Of a stretch of 64,000 bases of DNA, positions 1 through 10,000 are shown in pieces. Origin of the DNA: DASVTU01 sp036387415 (lineage in GTDB: Bacteria > Acidobacteriota > Blastocatellia > Pyrinomonadales > Pyrinomonadaceae); NCBI GenBank assembly GCA_036387415.1, contig DASVTU010000034.1, positions 1-64,000 of the forward strand, written 5' to 3'. The notes beneath the pieces are model-generated. The model saw nothing but the letters and a program-made list of their open reading frames with translations, did not search any database and was not told where the DNA came from. Position numbers and translations under genes: made by a program. Position 1 is the stretch's first letter, and every line of letters starts with the position of its first letter.

Positions 1-528
1 GGCAGTAATCATTCCGGCGCGCGTCGTCGCACCAACCAGAGTGAACTTCGGCAACTCTAGTTTGATGGAACGGGCGGCGGTGCCCTGTCCAATCATGATG
101 TCTAGTTGGTAGTCCTCCATCGCCGGATAGAGCACTTCTTCTATCTGCGGCTTGAGACGATGAATCTCGTCGATAAACAGGACTTCGCCCTCTTGCAAGT
201 TCGTCAAGACCGCCGCTAAATCGCCGCCGCGTTCAATCGCGGGCGCGCTCACAGACTTCAGAGGCGCGTTCATTTCCTGCGAGATGATTTGCGCGAGAGT
301 GGTTTTACCGAGTCCGGGCGGGCCGAAAAAGAGTACGTGGTCGAGTGCTTCGCGGCGTGCCTGCGCGGCGCGCAAAAAGATTTTGAGATTGGTGGTGATT
401 TTGGTCTGACCGATGTATTCGCTCAAGGTGCGCGGTCTGAGACTGGCCTCGACCAACTGGTCTTCCGGCGTCGCGTCGCCCGCAATTTCGCGCGTCGGCG
501 CATCCAATTCTGCTGCTGTCTCCGGCAT
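1..528 (-). CDS. ruvB: Holliday junction branch-migration helicase RuvB, 5' part only
   Basis: The gene runs off the left edge; 176 codons from the ATG at 526-528 are present. RuvB is the hexameric AAA+ motor that drives branch migration with RuvA and RuvC during recombinational repair. Visible are the N-terminal RuvB signature (LRPRTLSEYIGQ), Walker A (GPPGLGKTTLA), Walker B (LFIDEIHRL) and the sensor-1 region PKFTLVGATTRAG, which ends at the window edge. The order and spacing match RuvB. The small-domain and winged-helix C-terminus lies outside the window. The frame is open to base 1 with no sign of damage. Confidence 0.95.
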   Translation of the reverse strand, partial: MPETAAELDAPTREIAGDATPEDQLVEASLRPRTLSEYIGQTKITTNLKIFLRAAQARREALDHVLFFGPPGLGKTTLAQIISQEMNAPLKSVSAPAIERGGDLAAVLTNLQEGEVLFIDEIHRLKPQIEEVLYPAMEDYQLDIMIGQGTAARSIKLELPKFTLVGATTRAGMITA

Positions 529-660
529 CGAATTTCCCCTGTTGTGTGTCAACCGAATGGCTTGTTAACGTGAAACGCAGTATACCGCATCTGCATCGTT
601 GTTTCAAGTATGAAACACTCGCGACGGAGATATTTTTTCGTCGGATGGAGCAAAACAGAC

Positions 661-700
661 AGCCGTCAGGAGTCGCTTCAACTGCAAACTCTTGACGGCT
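661..700 (-). terminator. Hairpin downstream of atpC, probable terminator
   Basis: The 13-base arms at 661-673 and 688-700 are complementary except for one G-T pair, with a 14-base loop. The hairpin lies 36 bases past the atpC stop on the minus strand and is followed only by a short T-rich stretch, so termination is plausible but not strong. Confidence 0.55.
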
Positions 701-735
701 GGCCGTTTGTCGTTACGTTGTAATGTCGGACTGAC

Positions 736-1143
736 TTAGCGAGAACTTTCGGAGGCGAGTTGGAGGCGGACGTTGGAACGTTCGAGGCGTTCGCGCGCCG
801 CCGCGAAATCCTCTTCGGAACCGCTCAGTGCGCCGAGCGCGCGTTCGGCCTGTTCGCGTTCCTGACGCGCCTGCGCCGCGTCGATTTCCGACGGGTGTTC
901 CGCCAAATCGGCGAGCACCGAAACGCGGTCGCCGTTGACTTCGACGAACCCGCCGGAGACGAGCAGACGACGCGTCGTCGCGCCCTGCGTGTAAGAGAGG
1001 ACGCCCGTTTGCAGTTGCGAAATAAGCGGCGTGTGGCCGGGAAGGATGCCGAGTTCGCCGCCCAAGCCGGGCACGGTCACGGCATCAACCGCCTCCGACA
1101 AGAGGCGTCTTTCAGGTGTTATCACGTCGAGTTGGATAGGCAT
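736..1143 (-). CDS. atpC: F1Fo ATP synthase epsilon subunit
   Basis: The 135-residue product has the normal length for the epsilon subunit of the F1 central stalk, which couples rotation to catalysis and can inhibit ATP hydrolysis. It starts MPIQLDVITPERRLL and has the beta-sandwich signature GELGILPGHTPLIS near residues 30-43. A helical C-terminal hairpin rich in Arg and Glu follows from about residue 88. It lies about 100 bases downstream of atpD on the same strand. The gap is filled by a heptamer hairpin, and no Shine-Dalgarno is evident before the ATG. The upstream F-ATPase genes (atpA, atpG and others) are not in the window. Confidence 0.95.
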   Translation of the reverse strand: MPIQLDVITPERRLLSEAVDAVTVPGLGGELGILPGHTPLISQLQTGVLSYTQGATTRRLLVSGGFVEVNGDRVSVLADLAEHPSEIDAAQARQEREQAERALGALSGSEEDFAAARERLERSNVRLQLASESSR

Positions 1144-1151
1144 AACTTTGA

Positions 1152-1242
1152 AGGGATGAGGGCTGAGGGATATGGGATGAATCAGAAAAGCTTACTTTTC
1201 ATCATCCCATTTTCATCCCTCATTCCTCATCCCTCATCCCTT
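1152..1242. repeat. Heptamer hairpin element between atpD and atpC
   Basis: The arm at 1152-1180 is a degenerate tandem array of GGGATGA/GGGCTGA-type heptamers. The arm at 1202-1241 is its complement (CCTCATC units). The loop contains AGAAAAGC. It fills the atpD-atpC intercistronic gap and shares unit and loop with the element at 20772-20860. Confidence 0.8.
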
Positions 1243-1243
1243 T

Positions 1244-2779
1244 CTATGCTCCTGCGGCGAGGCGTTGGGCGCGTTCGCGCGCTTCTTCGATGGTGCCGAC
1301 CATGTAGAAAGCTTGTTCCGGCAGGTCGTCGTGCTTGCCGTCAACAATCTCCTGAAAGCCCTTGACCGTATCTTCGAGTTTGACGTACTTGCCTTCGAGA
1401 CCCGTGAACTGCGAGGCGACGAAGAAGGGCTGCGACAGGAAACGCTGAATCTTGCGCGCACGCGAAACGACGAGTTTGTCCTCTTCCGAGAGTTCGTCGA
1501 GGCCGAGGATGGCGATGATGTCCTGTAGGTCTTTGTAACGCTGCAAGATTTGTTTGACGGACTGCGCGCAGTTGTAATGCGCTTCGCCGACGATGCGCGG
1601 GTCGAGCAGGCGCGACGACGAGGCGAGCGGGTCAACCGCCGGATAGATACCGAGTTCGACAATCTGACGCGAGAGCGCGGTCACGGCGTCGAGGTGCGCG
1701 AAGGTGGTGGCGGGCGCGGGGTCTGTGTAGTCGTCCGCCGGAACGTAGACCGCCTGAATCGACGTGATAGCGCCCGTCTTGGTCGAAGTGATGCGTTCTT
1801 GCAGTTCGCCCATCTCGGTGGCGAGGTTGGGCTGGTAGCCGACCGCCGAAGGCATACGTCCGAGCAGCGCGGAGACTTCCGAACCCGCCTGCGTGAAGCG
1901 AAAGATGTTGTCGATGAAGAGAAGCACATCCAAGCCCTGATCGCGGAAGTGTTCGGCGACGGTCAGCCCCGACAGAGCGACGCGCAGACGCGCTCCCGGC
2001 GGTTCCGTCATCTGCCCGTAGACGAGCGCCACTTTCGATTCCTTGAGCGCCACGGGGTCAACCTTCGTCATGTCGAACTCGCCCGTCTTCTCCATGTTGT
2101 CGTAGAACGATTCGCCGAAGTTGATGACCTTCGACTCGACGAATTCGCGCAAGAGGTCGTTGCCTTCGCGCGTCCGTTCGCCGACGCCCGCGAAGACGGA
2201 GAAGCCTGAGTGTTTGGTGGCGACGTTGTTGATGAGTTCCTGAATGAGCACGGTCTTGCCGACGCCCGCGCCGCCGAAAAGGCCGATTTTACCGCCGCGC
2301 AGGAAGGGCTGAATAAGGTCGATAACTTTGATGCCCGTCTCGAACATCTCAAGCTCGGTCGATTGTTCTTCAAGCGTCGGCGCATGACGGTGAATCGGCA
2401 TCCGGTGCTCGGCCATGACCTCGCCGAGATTATCGACCGATTGACCGATGACGTTCATCACGCGACCGAGCGTGCCCTCGCCGACGGGCATCGTAATCGG
2501 GCCGCCCGTGTCGATGGCCGTCATGCCGCGCACGACGCCTTCGGTCGGCTGCATCGAGACGGTGCGGACGCGTCCTTCGCCGAGATGCTGTTCGACTTCG
2601 CAAATGATGTCGATGGGCGTCGGCACGTCGAATCCCTCGGAGACGACGCGCAAGGCGCTATAAATCGGCGGCAGATGCTTTTCGTCAAACTCAACGTCGA
2701 GCACTGGCCCGATAATCTGCACGACCCGTCCGGTCGGCTGGCCGTTGGCGCTATTCAAATTTCCATTAGGCGTAGACAT
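1244..2779 (-). CDS. atpD: F1Fo ATP synthase beta subunit (catalytic)
   Basis: This is the catalytic beta subunit of F1, 511 residues. Walker A (GGAGVGKT) is at 169-176, GERTREGNDL follows at 200-209, and the Walker B Asp is near 290 (LLFIDNIF). SALLGRMPSAVGYQP is the conserved catch-loop region. Between EGNDLLRE and QMTEPPGAR there is an insertion of roughly 20 residues compared with proteobacterial AtpD, a feature I recall from Bacteroidota-type enzymes. A Shine-Dalgarno-like GAGGAG precedes the ATG. The gene is followed by atpC but is not preceded by atpG, so the ATP synthase operon is split in this genome. Confidence 0.97.
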   Translation of the reverse strand: MSTPNGNLNSANGQPTGRVVQIIGPVLDVEFDEKHLPPIYSALRVVSEGFDVPTPIDIICEVEQHLGEGRVRTVSMQPTEGVVRGMTAIDTGGPITMPVGEGTLGRVMNVIGQSVDNLGEVMAEHRMPIHRHAPTLEEQSTELEMFETGIKVIDLIQPFLRGGKIGLFGGAGVGKTVLIQELINNVATKHSGFSVFAGVGERTREGNDLLREFVESKVINFGESFYDNMEKTGEFDMTKVDPVALKESKVALVYGQMTEPPGARLRVALSGLTVAEHFRDQGLDVLLFIDNIFRFTQAGSEVSALLGRMPSAVGYQPNLATEMGELQERITSTKTGAITSIQAVYVPADDYTDPAPATTFAHLDAVTALSRQIVELGIYPAVDPLASSSRLLDPRIVGEAHYNCAQSVKQILQRYKDLQDIIAILGLDELSEEDKLVVSRARKIQRFLSQPFFVASQFTGLEGKYVKLEDTVKGFQEIVDGKHDDLPEQAFYMVGTIEEARERAQRLAAGA

Positions 2780-3003
2780 ACTCTTCCAGATTGCTCCTCT
2801 AGTTAATCAGGGTCGTCAAAGGCGAGAAATATTACTGTTACTTAAGCTCGACAGGTTAGCACAAGGCTCGCTCGGAAGGCAAAGCGCGCGGTTTGAAGCA
2901 CTGTGCGGAACGCGTCGGCGCGCGGGCGGCGCGAAGCATGTGCTGACGAAAGAACCTCGCGCGCTATTTATAACGACGAAATAAATTCTGACGGCTCGAC
3001 GAC

Positions 3004-3291
3004 TTACTCGGCCTCGTCGAAACGAATCTTCATGCTGCGAAGCGTGCGACGGTCTTCGTCGGTCAATTCGAGCGTGGAAGCGCCCGCATCCGTGCCATCC
3101 GCGTCTTCCACTTCGTCTTCATCCTCACGCTCACGCAGACCAATCTCCAAACGCAGCGTCAACTCCATCTCATACCCGACCGCACGCAGACGCTCAATCG
3201 CTTCGGCGACTTCCGCCGAACGCTCGACCGCCGCGTTGATGGCGGTGCCGAGTTCCTGCACAATCTCTTTTGCTTCGTCGTTGATGTCCAA
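3004..3291 (-). CDS. Small acidic protein of unknown function
   Basis: I do not recognise this 95-residue protein. It begins with TTG (MDINDEAKEIVQELG), chosen because AAGGGG lies about 7 bases upstream and no ATG is available. The N-terminal two thirds look like amphipathic helix (AINAAVERSAEVAEAIERL). An acidic run EREDEDEVEDAD follows at about residues 54-65, then a short charged tail. It has no signal peptide or membrane segment. It lies upstream of atpD on the same strand with a gap of about 220 bases, so cotranscription is uncertain. Confidence 0.6.
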   Translation of the reverse strand: MDINDEAKEIVQELGTAINAAVERSAEVAEAIERLRAVGYEMELTLRLEIGLREREDEDEVEDADGTDAGASTLELTDEDRRTLRSMKIRFDEAE

Positions 3292-3403
3292 AAATTCGAC
3301 CCCTTGCCACGGCGATTCCGGCGCACAACCTCCGGCGATTCAATGAGATGCTACGCGACCCGCCACGCGCGGTCAACCGCCTCGACGCCGAAAATTGTGT
3401 CCG

Positions 3404-3433
3404 TTGCGACGCGCGCGCGGCGTGTGTTAGGCT
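3404..3433 (+). promoter_or_regulatory. Candidate sigma-70 promoter before the mutase gene
   Basis: TTGCGA at 3404-3409 and TAGGCT at 3428-3433 are separated by 18 bases, about 65 bases before the mutase start. Both hexamers are degenerate, so this is only a candidate. Confidence 0.3.
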
Positions 3434-3496
3434 TCGCCCAGTTAAAACGTCCATGGCAACCCCGAACCGCTCTCAACCGATAAAACCGGAAGAATT

Positions 3497-5128
<1,632 letters not shown>

Positions 5129-5169
5129 GACAAAACTTTGGTTGTGAGAATTGAAGCGAAATGAAGTTG

Positions 5170-5220
5170 CGCCCGTTCATCTCGAAAGTCACAACTTTCG
5201 AGATGAACGGGCGTTTTCTT
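5170..5220 (+). terminator. Strong intrinsic terminator after the mutase gene
   Basis: A perfect inverted repeat with arms at 5170-5189 and 5193-5212, a 3-base loop and a following TTTTCTT sits about 40 bases after the mutase stop. It lies between convergent genes and may serve both strands. Confidence 0.9.
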
Positions 5221-5241
5221 TGGGATGTCGATGAAGGGTTG

Positions 5242-6711
5242 CTATTTCTGATTGAGCTTTTTGAGGGCTTCGGTGGCGCTGGCGTTGTCGGGATTGAGTT
5301 CGAGAGATTTTTTGTAGTTTTGGATGGCGAGTTCTTTGTCGCCGTTGTGTGCGTAGGCTTCGCCGAGGCTGTCGTAGGTGTTGAAGCCTTGCGGGTAGAT
5401 TTCCGTGTTGAGCTTCAAGATTTCGATGGCGTCTTTGATGCGGCGCATGCCGAGGAGTTGGTAGCCGAGGGTGTTGAGTTCGGGTTCGCGCCAGTCGTAG
5501 GCGTCGGGCTGCGCGGCCTTGAGTTCGCGGTACTGCTTGATGGCAGCCTGCACGTCTTTTTCGATGACGGTTTTGAGCATCCTCTCGGCGATGGAACGGC
5601 GCGGCAGCGTGTAGGGCTGGTTGTAGAGGATGCTGCCAATCTGTCGGCTGATTTCGTCGAGCCTCGGCGTGTTGACGTTGCTCAAGAGGACGACGAGATG
5701 CTTGTCGTTGACGAGACGGACGATGAGCGTGTTGAAGCCGTTGATGCCGCCGCCGTGCGTGACGATGGTCACGGGTTCCTTCGACGGCGCGAGCGGTGCT
5801 TTTGTGACCACCCATCCGTAGGCGTAATTTTGCAGCGTCGGCGTAAACATCAACTCTCTGGACTTGGCGGAAATCAGTTTGTCCGTGTAGAGCGCCTGAT
5901 CCCAGAGGTAGAGGTCTTCGACGGTTGAATACATCGAACCGGCGGCGTAGGGAATCGACATGTCGAGATAGGGCGCGTTCCGGTAGCCGAGCGGCGTTTT
6001 GCCGTAACCGTTGGCGCGTTTGGCGATGAGTGTGTCGTGTCGGTCGTAGCCCGTGTTCTTCATGCCGACGGGGTCGAGGATGTTCTCTTTCAAAACCTGT
6101 TCGTAGGGTTTGCCCGTCACGCGTTCGATGATGGCTCCCAGAAGGAAGTAGCCGGAATTGTTGTAAGACCATTTCGCGCCGGGTTCAAACTCCAAATCGC
6201 CGCTCGCATACTTCTTGACGAAATCGCTGACCGCGTAAGGATTGCGGCTCACGTCCTCCATGAATTTCGGCGCGCTCGTATAACTCGGAATGCCGGAGGT
6301 GTGGGTTAGAAGGTGGTGAATCGTGACGCGCTCGCCCACGTCTTTGCGGTAGTCGGGCAGGTAGTCTGTAATCTTGCCGTCCAACTTCAACTTGCCCTGC
6401 TCGACCAACTGCAACGTCAACATCGCGGTAAATTGTTTCGTAATCGAACCGAGACGAAACTTCACGTCCGGTTCGTTCGGCAGATTCCATTCCATGTTGG
6501 CGAGGCCGAAACCCTTCTTGTAAATCACCTTGCCGTTTTCCGCCGCCAGCACCGTGCCGTTAAACTGCCCCGTCGTGCTGTAAGCCTTCATCAACTCGTC
6601 AATCTTGCTCGCCTTGTCCTGCGCCGACACATAGGTCTGCCCCGCCACCAACATGCAAAGCAGTGCGACGGCGGCGAGCATCCGCGACGAGCGTGCGTCT
6701 CTTATTCTCAT
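5242..6711 (-). CDS. Secreted class C beta-lactamase-like serine hydrolase with C-terminal TPRs
   Basis: The ATG at 6711 is preferred over one 24 bases upstream because AGGAGAA lies 8 bases before it. A signal peptide (residues 1-31, ending YVSAQ) predicts export. The hydrolase domain has the catalytic SxxK (SITK, 89-92), Tyr-x-Asn (YNN, near 183) and a His-Gly-Gly triad (THGGG) replacing KTG. These are typical of the PBP4*/EstB/AmpC-like family. The last 80 residues (LNTLGYQLLGMRR... ELAIQNYKKSLELNPD) form TPR repeats, a fusion often seen with periplasmic or extracellular hydrolases of this family. The substrate, peptide or ester, cannot be told. Confidence 0.87.
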   Translation of the reverse strand: MRIRDARSSRMLAAVALLCMLVAGQTYVSAQDKASKIDELMKAYSTTGQFNGTVLAAENGKVIYKKGFGLANMEWNLPNEPDVKFRLGSITKQFTAMLTLQLVEQGKLKLDGKITDYLPDYRKDVGERVTIHHLLTHTSGIPSYTSAPKFMEDVSRNPYAVSDFVKKYASGDLEFEPGAKWSYNNSGYFLLGAIIERVTGKPYEQVLKENILDPVGMKNTGYDRHDTLIAKRANGYGKTPLGYRNAPYLDMSIPYAAGSMYSTVEDLYLWDQALYTDKLISAKSRELMFTPTLQNYAYGWVVTKAPLAPSKEPVTIVTHGGGINGFNTLIVRLVNDKHLVVLLSNVNTPRLDEISRQIGSILYNQPYTLPRRSIAERMLKTVIEKDVQAAIKQYRELKAAQPDAYDWREPELNTLGYQLLGMRRIKDAIEILKLNTEIYPQGFNTYDSLGEAYAHNGDKELAIQNYKKSLELNPDNASATEALKKLNQK

Positions 6712-6920
6712 ATAGGATTCTCCTGTCAAATTCATATTTAGACGACTTCATTTAGACGATAACTGCGCCCGATTTGTTCCCGTGACGTGCATTTTGTTTG
6801 AGGATGGTTGCGGATATACTGCCGAACTTCAACAAACGCCCCATCCGCCGTGCGACGCGATTCCACGGCGCATCGAAGCGGATGCGACAAGCGAGCAGTT
6901 TCTTATGTTAATCTGAGGGC

Positions 6921-7961
6921 ATGATGGGTCATCTGTTGGAAGTTAAAAATTTGCAGACGCAGTTTCCGACGCGCGGTGGGGTGGTCAAGGCGGTGGACGG
7001 CGTGAGTTTTTATGTGGACGAGGGAGAGTTGTTGGGACTCGTCGGGGAGTCGGGATGCGGCAAGTCGATGACGGCGTTGTCAATTATGCGTCTGGTGTCG
7101 TCGCCGGGGAGAATCGTGGCGGGCGAGATTTTTTTTAACGGCGAGAATCTGCTGACGCTTTCGGACGAACGGATGCGCGCGATTCGCGGCGACGACATCG
7201 CGATGATTTTTCAAGACCCGATGACTTCACTGAATCCCGTCTACAAGGTGGGCGAGCAGATTGCGGAGGCGTTGCGTTTGCACCGGAGGATGGGACGGCG
7301 CGAGGCGCGCGAAGCGGCGGTGGAGGCGATGCGCGAGGTGTCGATTCCAGACCCGGCGCGGCGTGTAGACGATTATCCGCATCAGTTGTCGGGTGGGATG
7401 CGGCAGCGCGTGATGATTGCGATGGCGCTGGCGTGCGACCCTAAGTTGCTGATTGCCGACGAGCCGACGACCGCACTCGACGTGACGATTCAGGCGCAGA
7501 TACTTGAGTTGCTGGACGGTCTGCGGAAGACGCGAAAACTGGCGGTGTTGTTGATTACGCACGACCTCGGCGTGGTCGCAGAGGTGGCCGACCGCGTCGC
7601 GGTGATGTACACGGGGCGCATCGTTGAGGAGTCGCCTGTCGAAGAGTTGTTCGCGCGTCCTAAGCATCCGTATACGGAGGGGCTGTTGCAGTCTGTGCCG
7701 AAGTTGACGGCGGCGGAAGTGACGAAGGCCGTCAGGCTCTCGACCATTGAAGGCACGGTGCCGAAGCCGACCAACCTGCCGCCGGGTTGCCATTTCGCTC
7801 CGCGTTGTTCGCATCGCATGCCGCGCTGCACGGAGGGCGAGCGGATTCCGCTCTACGATTTGGAGGGCGACGTGCGCGTGCGTTGCGTGCTCTACGACCT
7901 CGCGGCGGCGGTCGCGGCTGACCATCAAACCGAACAGCAGAAGGGGACGGACAACAGATGA
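6921..7961 (+). CDS. Oligopeptide/dipeptide ABC transporter ATPase (OppD/DppD type)
   Basis: An ABC ATPase of 346 residues with Walker A (GESGCGKS), the Q-loop FQDPMTSLNP, signature LSGGMRQRV and Walker B LLIADEPTTALD. The C-terminal oligopeptide-type extension carries the metal-binding-like CHFAPRCSHRMPRC cluster near residues 290-305. The in-frame ATG at 6924 is better spaced to GAGG and may be the true start. The stop overlaps the start of the OppF-type gene by 4 bases, so the two are translationally coupled and should form the ATPase heterodimer. No permease or binding-protein gene is adjacent. Confidence 0.92.
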   Translation: MMGHLLEVKNLQTQFPTRGGVVKAVDGVSFYVDEGELLGLVGESGCGKSMTALSIMRLVSSPGRIVAGEIFFNGENLLTLSDERMRAIRGDDIAMIFQDPMTSLNPVYKVGEQIAEALRLHRRMGRREAREAAVEAMREVSIPDPARRVDDYPHQLSGGMRQRVMIAMALACDPKLLIADEPTTALDVTIQAQILELLDGLRKTRKLAVLLITHDLGVVAEVADRVAVMYTGRIVEESPVEELFARPKHPYTEGLLQSVPKLTAAEVTKAVRLSTIEGTVPKPTNLPPGCHFAPRCSHRMPRCTEGERIPLYDLEGDVRVRCVLYDLAAAVAADHQTEQQKGTDNR

Positions 7962-9022
7962 AAGCGCGCACGAACGAACGCGGCGAGACGGTGCCTGCGT
8001 CTGAAAACATGGCGGCACATGCGCGCGACGCGAGCGCAGACGAACGCCAAGACCTCGTACGCGTGCGCGGACTGTTCAAGCATTTTCCGGTCGCGGGGAG
8101 CGACGACGTGGTGCGCGCGGTGGACGGCGTGACGTTCGAGATTTTTCGTGGTGAGACGTTGGGATTGGTGGGTGAGTCGGGTTGCGGAAAATCGACGGTG
8201 GGGCGTTGTCTCCTGCGTCTGATTGAGCCGACGCACGGCGAAATCAGTTTCGAGGGCGAGGACGTGCGCGCTCTGTCGGGCAGGCGCATGCGCGAGTTGC
8301 GGCGCGAGATGCAGATAATTTTCCAAGACCCGTATGCGTCTCTCAATCCGCGTCTCAAGGTGCGAGACATCGTGGCCGAACCGCTCGTCATTCACGGCAT
8401 GGGCGACAAAGAAGAACGGCGTGCGCGCGTCGCAGACCTTTTGCAGAAGGTCGGACTCGACCCCGATTTTATGAATCGCTACCCGCACGAATTTTCGGGC
8501 GGGCAACGCCAGCGCATCGGCCTCGCGCGTGCGCTCGCTCTGAATCCGAAGTTGATTGTGGCGGACGAACCCGTCTCGGCGTTGGACGTTTCGGTGCAGG
8601 CGCAGGTCATCAATCTGCTGGAAGATTTGCAGAAGGAGTTTAACCTCACGTACCTCTTTATCTCGCACGGGTTGGCGGTGGTCGAACACATCTCGACGCG
8701 CGTGGCGGTGATGTATCTGGGCCGCATCGTCGAAGTGGCGAGCGCAGAGGAACTCTACGCCAACCCTCTGCACCCTTACACACGCGCGCTCCTCTCCGCG
8801 ATTCCCATACCCGACCCGACGCGCAGGCGCGAACGCATCGTCCTGCACGGCGACGTGCCGACGCCCATCAACCCGCCCTCCGGCTGCCGCTTCCACACGC
8901 GATGTCCCGACGCCATTCCAGATTGCGCGCGTATCGACCCGGACTTGCGCGAAGTCGCGCCCGGCCACACCGTCGCATGCATCCGCGTGCCCGGTTGGTT
9001 CGAGGCTCCGACCTCCGCCTGA
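7958..9022 (+). CDS. Oligopeptide/dipeptide ABC transporter ATPase (OppF/DppF type)
   Basis: The second ATPase of a peptide importer, 354 residues. Walker A (GESGCGKST), Q-loop (FQDPYASLNP), signature FSGGQRQRI, Walker B (LIVADEPVSALD) and the switch histidine in FISHGLAVV are all intact. The oligo-HPY C-terminal domain with a cysteine-containing CRFHTRCPDAIPDC segment follows. The N-terminal 25 residues before the ABC core are unusually long and polar. It overlaps the preceding OppD-type gene by ATGA. The membrane permeases that these ATPases energise must be encoded elsewhere. Confidence 0.92.
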   Translation: MKARTNERGETVPASENMAAHARDASADERQDLVRVRGLFKHFPVAGSDDVVRAVDGVTFEIFRGETLGLVGESGCGKSTVGRCLLRLIEPTHGEISFEGEDVRALSGRRMRELRREMQIIFQDPYASLNPRLKVRDIVAEPLVIHGMGDKEERRARVADLLQKVGLDPDFMNRYPHEFSGGQRQRIGLARALALNPKLIVADEPVSALDVSVQAQVINLLEDLQKEFNLTYLFISHGLAVVEHISTRVAVMYLGRIVEVASAEELYANPLHPYTRALLSAIPIPDPTRRRERIVLHGDVPTPINPPSGCRFHTRCPDAIPDCARIDPDLREVAPGHTVACIRVPGWFEAPTSA

Positions 9023-9138
9023 CGCCCGCTGAAACATCCGGCGTGCGCCGAGCGTAAAACACCAAAAGCTCGCATCTCATTCGGTTCCCGTGAGGACTGA
9101 AAAGCTTTAGCATCCCTTCCAAAGAGAGAATTAAAAAC

Positions 9139-9897
9139 ATGAGCGACTCGACTCTCCCGACCTCGGACGTTCCCGTGATGTCGACGGCTGAAACCTTGAG
9201 CGGCATCTTCTTTGAACCTGAGCACACCTTTCAGGCGTTGAAAGTGCGTCCGCGTTTCCTCGTCGCCGCGTTGATTACGATAGCGGCCTTCATGGCCCTT
9301 TACGTCAGCTTCGTTCAACGCATCGGCGCAGAGACCATCGCGCGCGCACAAATCGCCGCGCGTTCGCCCGACATGACCGCCGAGCAGATGAATCAGGCGT
9401 TGGCGGTGCAATCCAGCCCGCTCGTCCAGGCGATTACCTACGCTTCTTTTCCAGTCGTCTTTGCGATTATCTTCGCCGCCGGAGCGGGTCTCTATCTGCT
9501 CGGCGTGATGGCGATGGGCAAGGCGATGAGCTACAAGCAGGCTCTCTCGGTCTGGGTCTATTCTTCTCTACCGCAGACGCTGTTGTTCGCGTTGGTGAAC
9601 ATCCTACTGCTGTTCCTGAAATCGAAAGACGACATCGACCCGACCGCCATCAATACGGGCGGCATCGCACGCGCCAACCTGAGTCTGCTCGTAGACCGGA
9701 AGGCAAGACCCATCCTGGCGACCATACTTAGCTCCTTCGATATTTTCGCGTTCCTCGGACTTTTCCTCGCGGCGGTGGGCTTGCGTGTCATGGCACGCCT
9801 GTCGTCGGGAGCGGCGTGGGGCATTGCGCTCTTGGTTTGGCTGCTCGCGATGGGGATTCACGTCCTGATGGCCGCGCTTTTCGGTCAGGCGAGCTAA
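9139..9897 (+). CDS. Yip1-domain integral membrane protein
   Basis: The 252-residue protein has an N-terminal segment IFFEPEHTFQALKVRPRFL that matches the start of bacterial YIP1-family proteins, followed by about five membrane spans (near residues 48-66, 95-120, 140-158, 195-215, 223-245). Bacterial Yip1 proteins are poorly characterised inner-membrane proteins; no enzymatic motif is visible. It stands alone, about 115 bases after the peptide ATPases and convergent with the efflux operon. A weak AGAGAG lies before the ATG. Confidence 0.75.
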   Translation: MSDSTLPTSDVPVMSTAETLSGIFFEPEHTFQALKVRPRFLVAALITIAAFMALYVSFVQRIGAETIARAQIAARSPDMTAEQMNQALAVQSSPLVQAITYASFPVVFAIIFAAGAGLYLLGVMAMGKAMSYKQALSVWVYSSLPQTLLFALVNILLLFLKSKDDIDPTAINTGGIARANLSLLVDRKARPILATILSSFDIFAFLGLFLAAVGLRVMARLSSGAAWGIALLVWLLAMGIHVLMAALFGQAS

Positions 9898-9913
9898 AGA
9901 AGGTAAACGTCGG

Positions 9914-9993
9914 CGCGAAGGAAAAAGTAAAAAGGCAAAAGCGAGGAAGGAAGGCGGTCTTCTTTCCTCGCTTTTGCCTTTTGCCTTTTCGCT
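9914..9993. repeat. Heptamer hairpin element between convergent genes
   Basis: Arms at about 9920-9952 and 9961-9990 are complementary and built from GGCAAAA/GTAAAAA-type heptamers. The short loop is GCGGTC. It lies between two convergent stop codons and probably acts as a bidirectional terminator. Confidence 0.8.
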
Positions 9994-10000
9994 CTGCGCT

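Noticed and set aside
760..2806. Long open frames on the plus strand opposite atpC and atpD
   Set aside because: They are antisense shadows of clearly conserved genes, with Arg/Ala-rich composition caused by high GC; no family similarity.
2903..3346. Open frame on plus strand across the small acidic protein gene
   Set aside because: Ser/Arg-rich translation without ribosome site; the opposite-strand frame has a ribosome site and helical character.
5161..5928. Open frame of 255 codons on the plus strand opposite the serine hydrolase
   Set aside because: Starts inside a perfect terminator hairpin and is antisense to a conserved hydrolase; Val/Glu/Phe-rich shadow.
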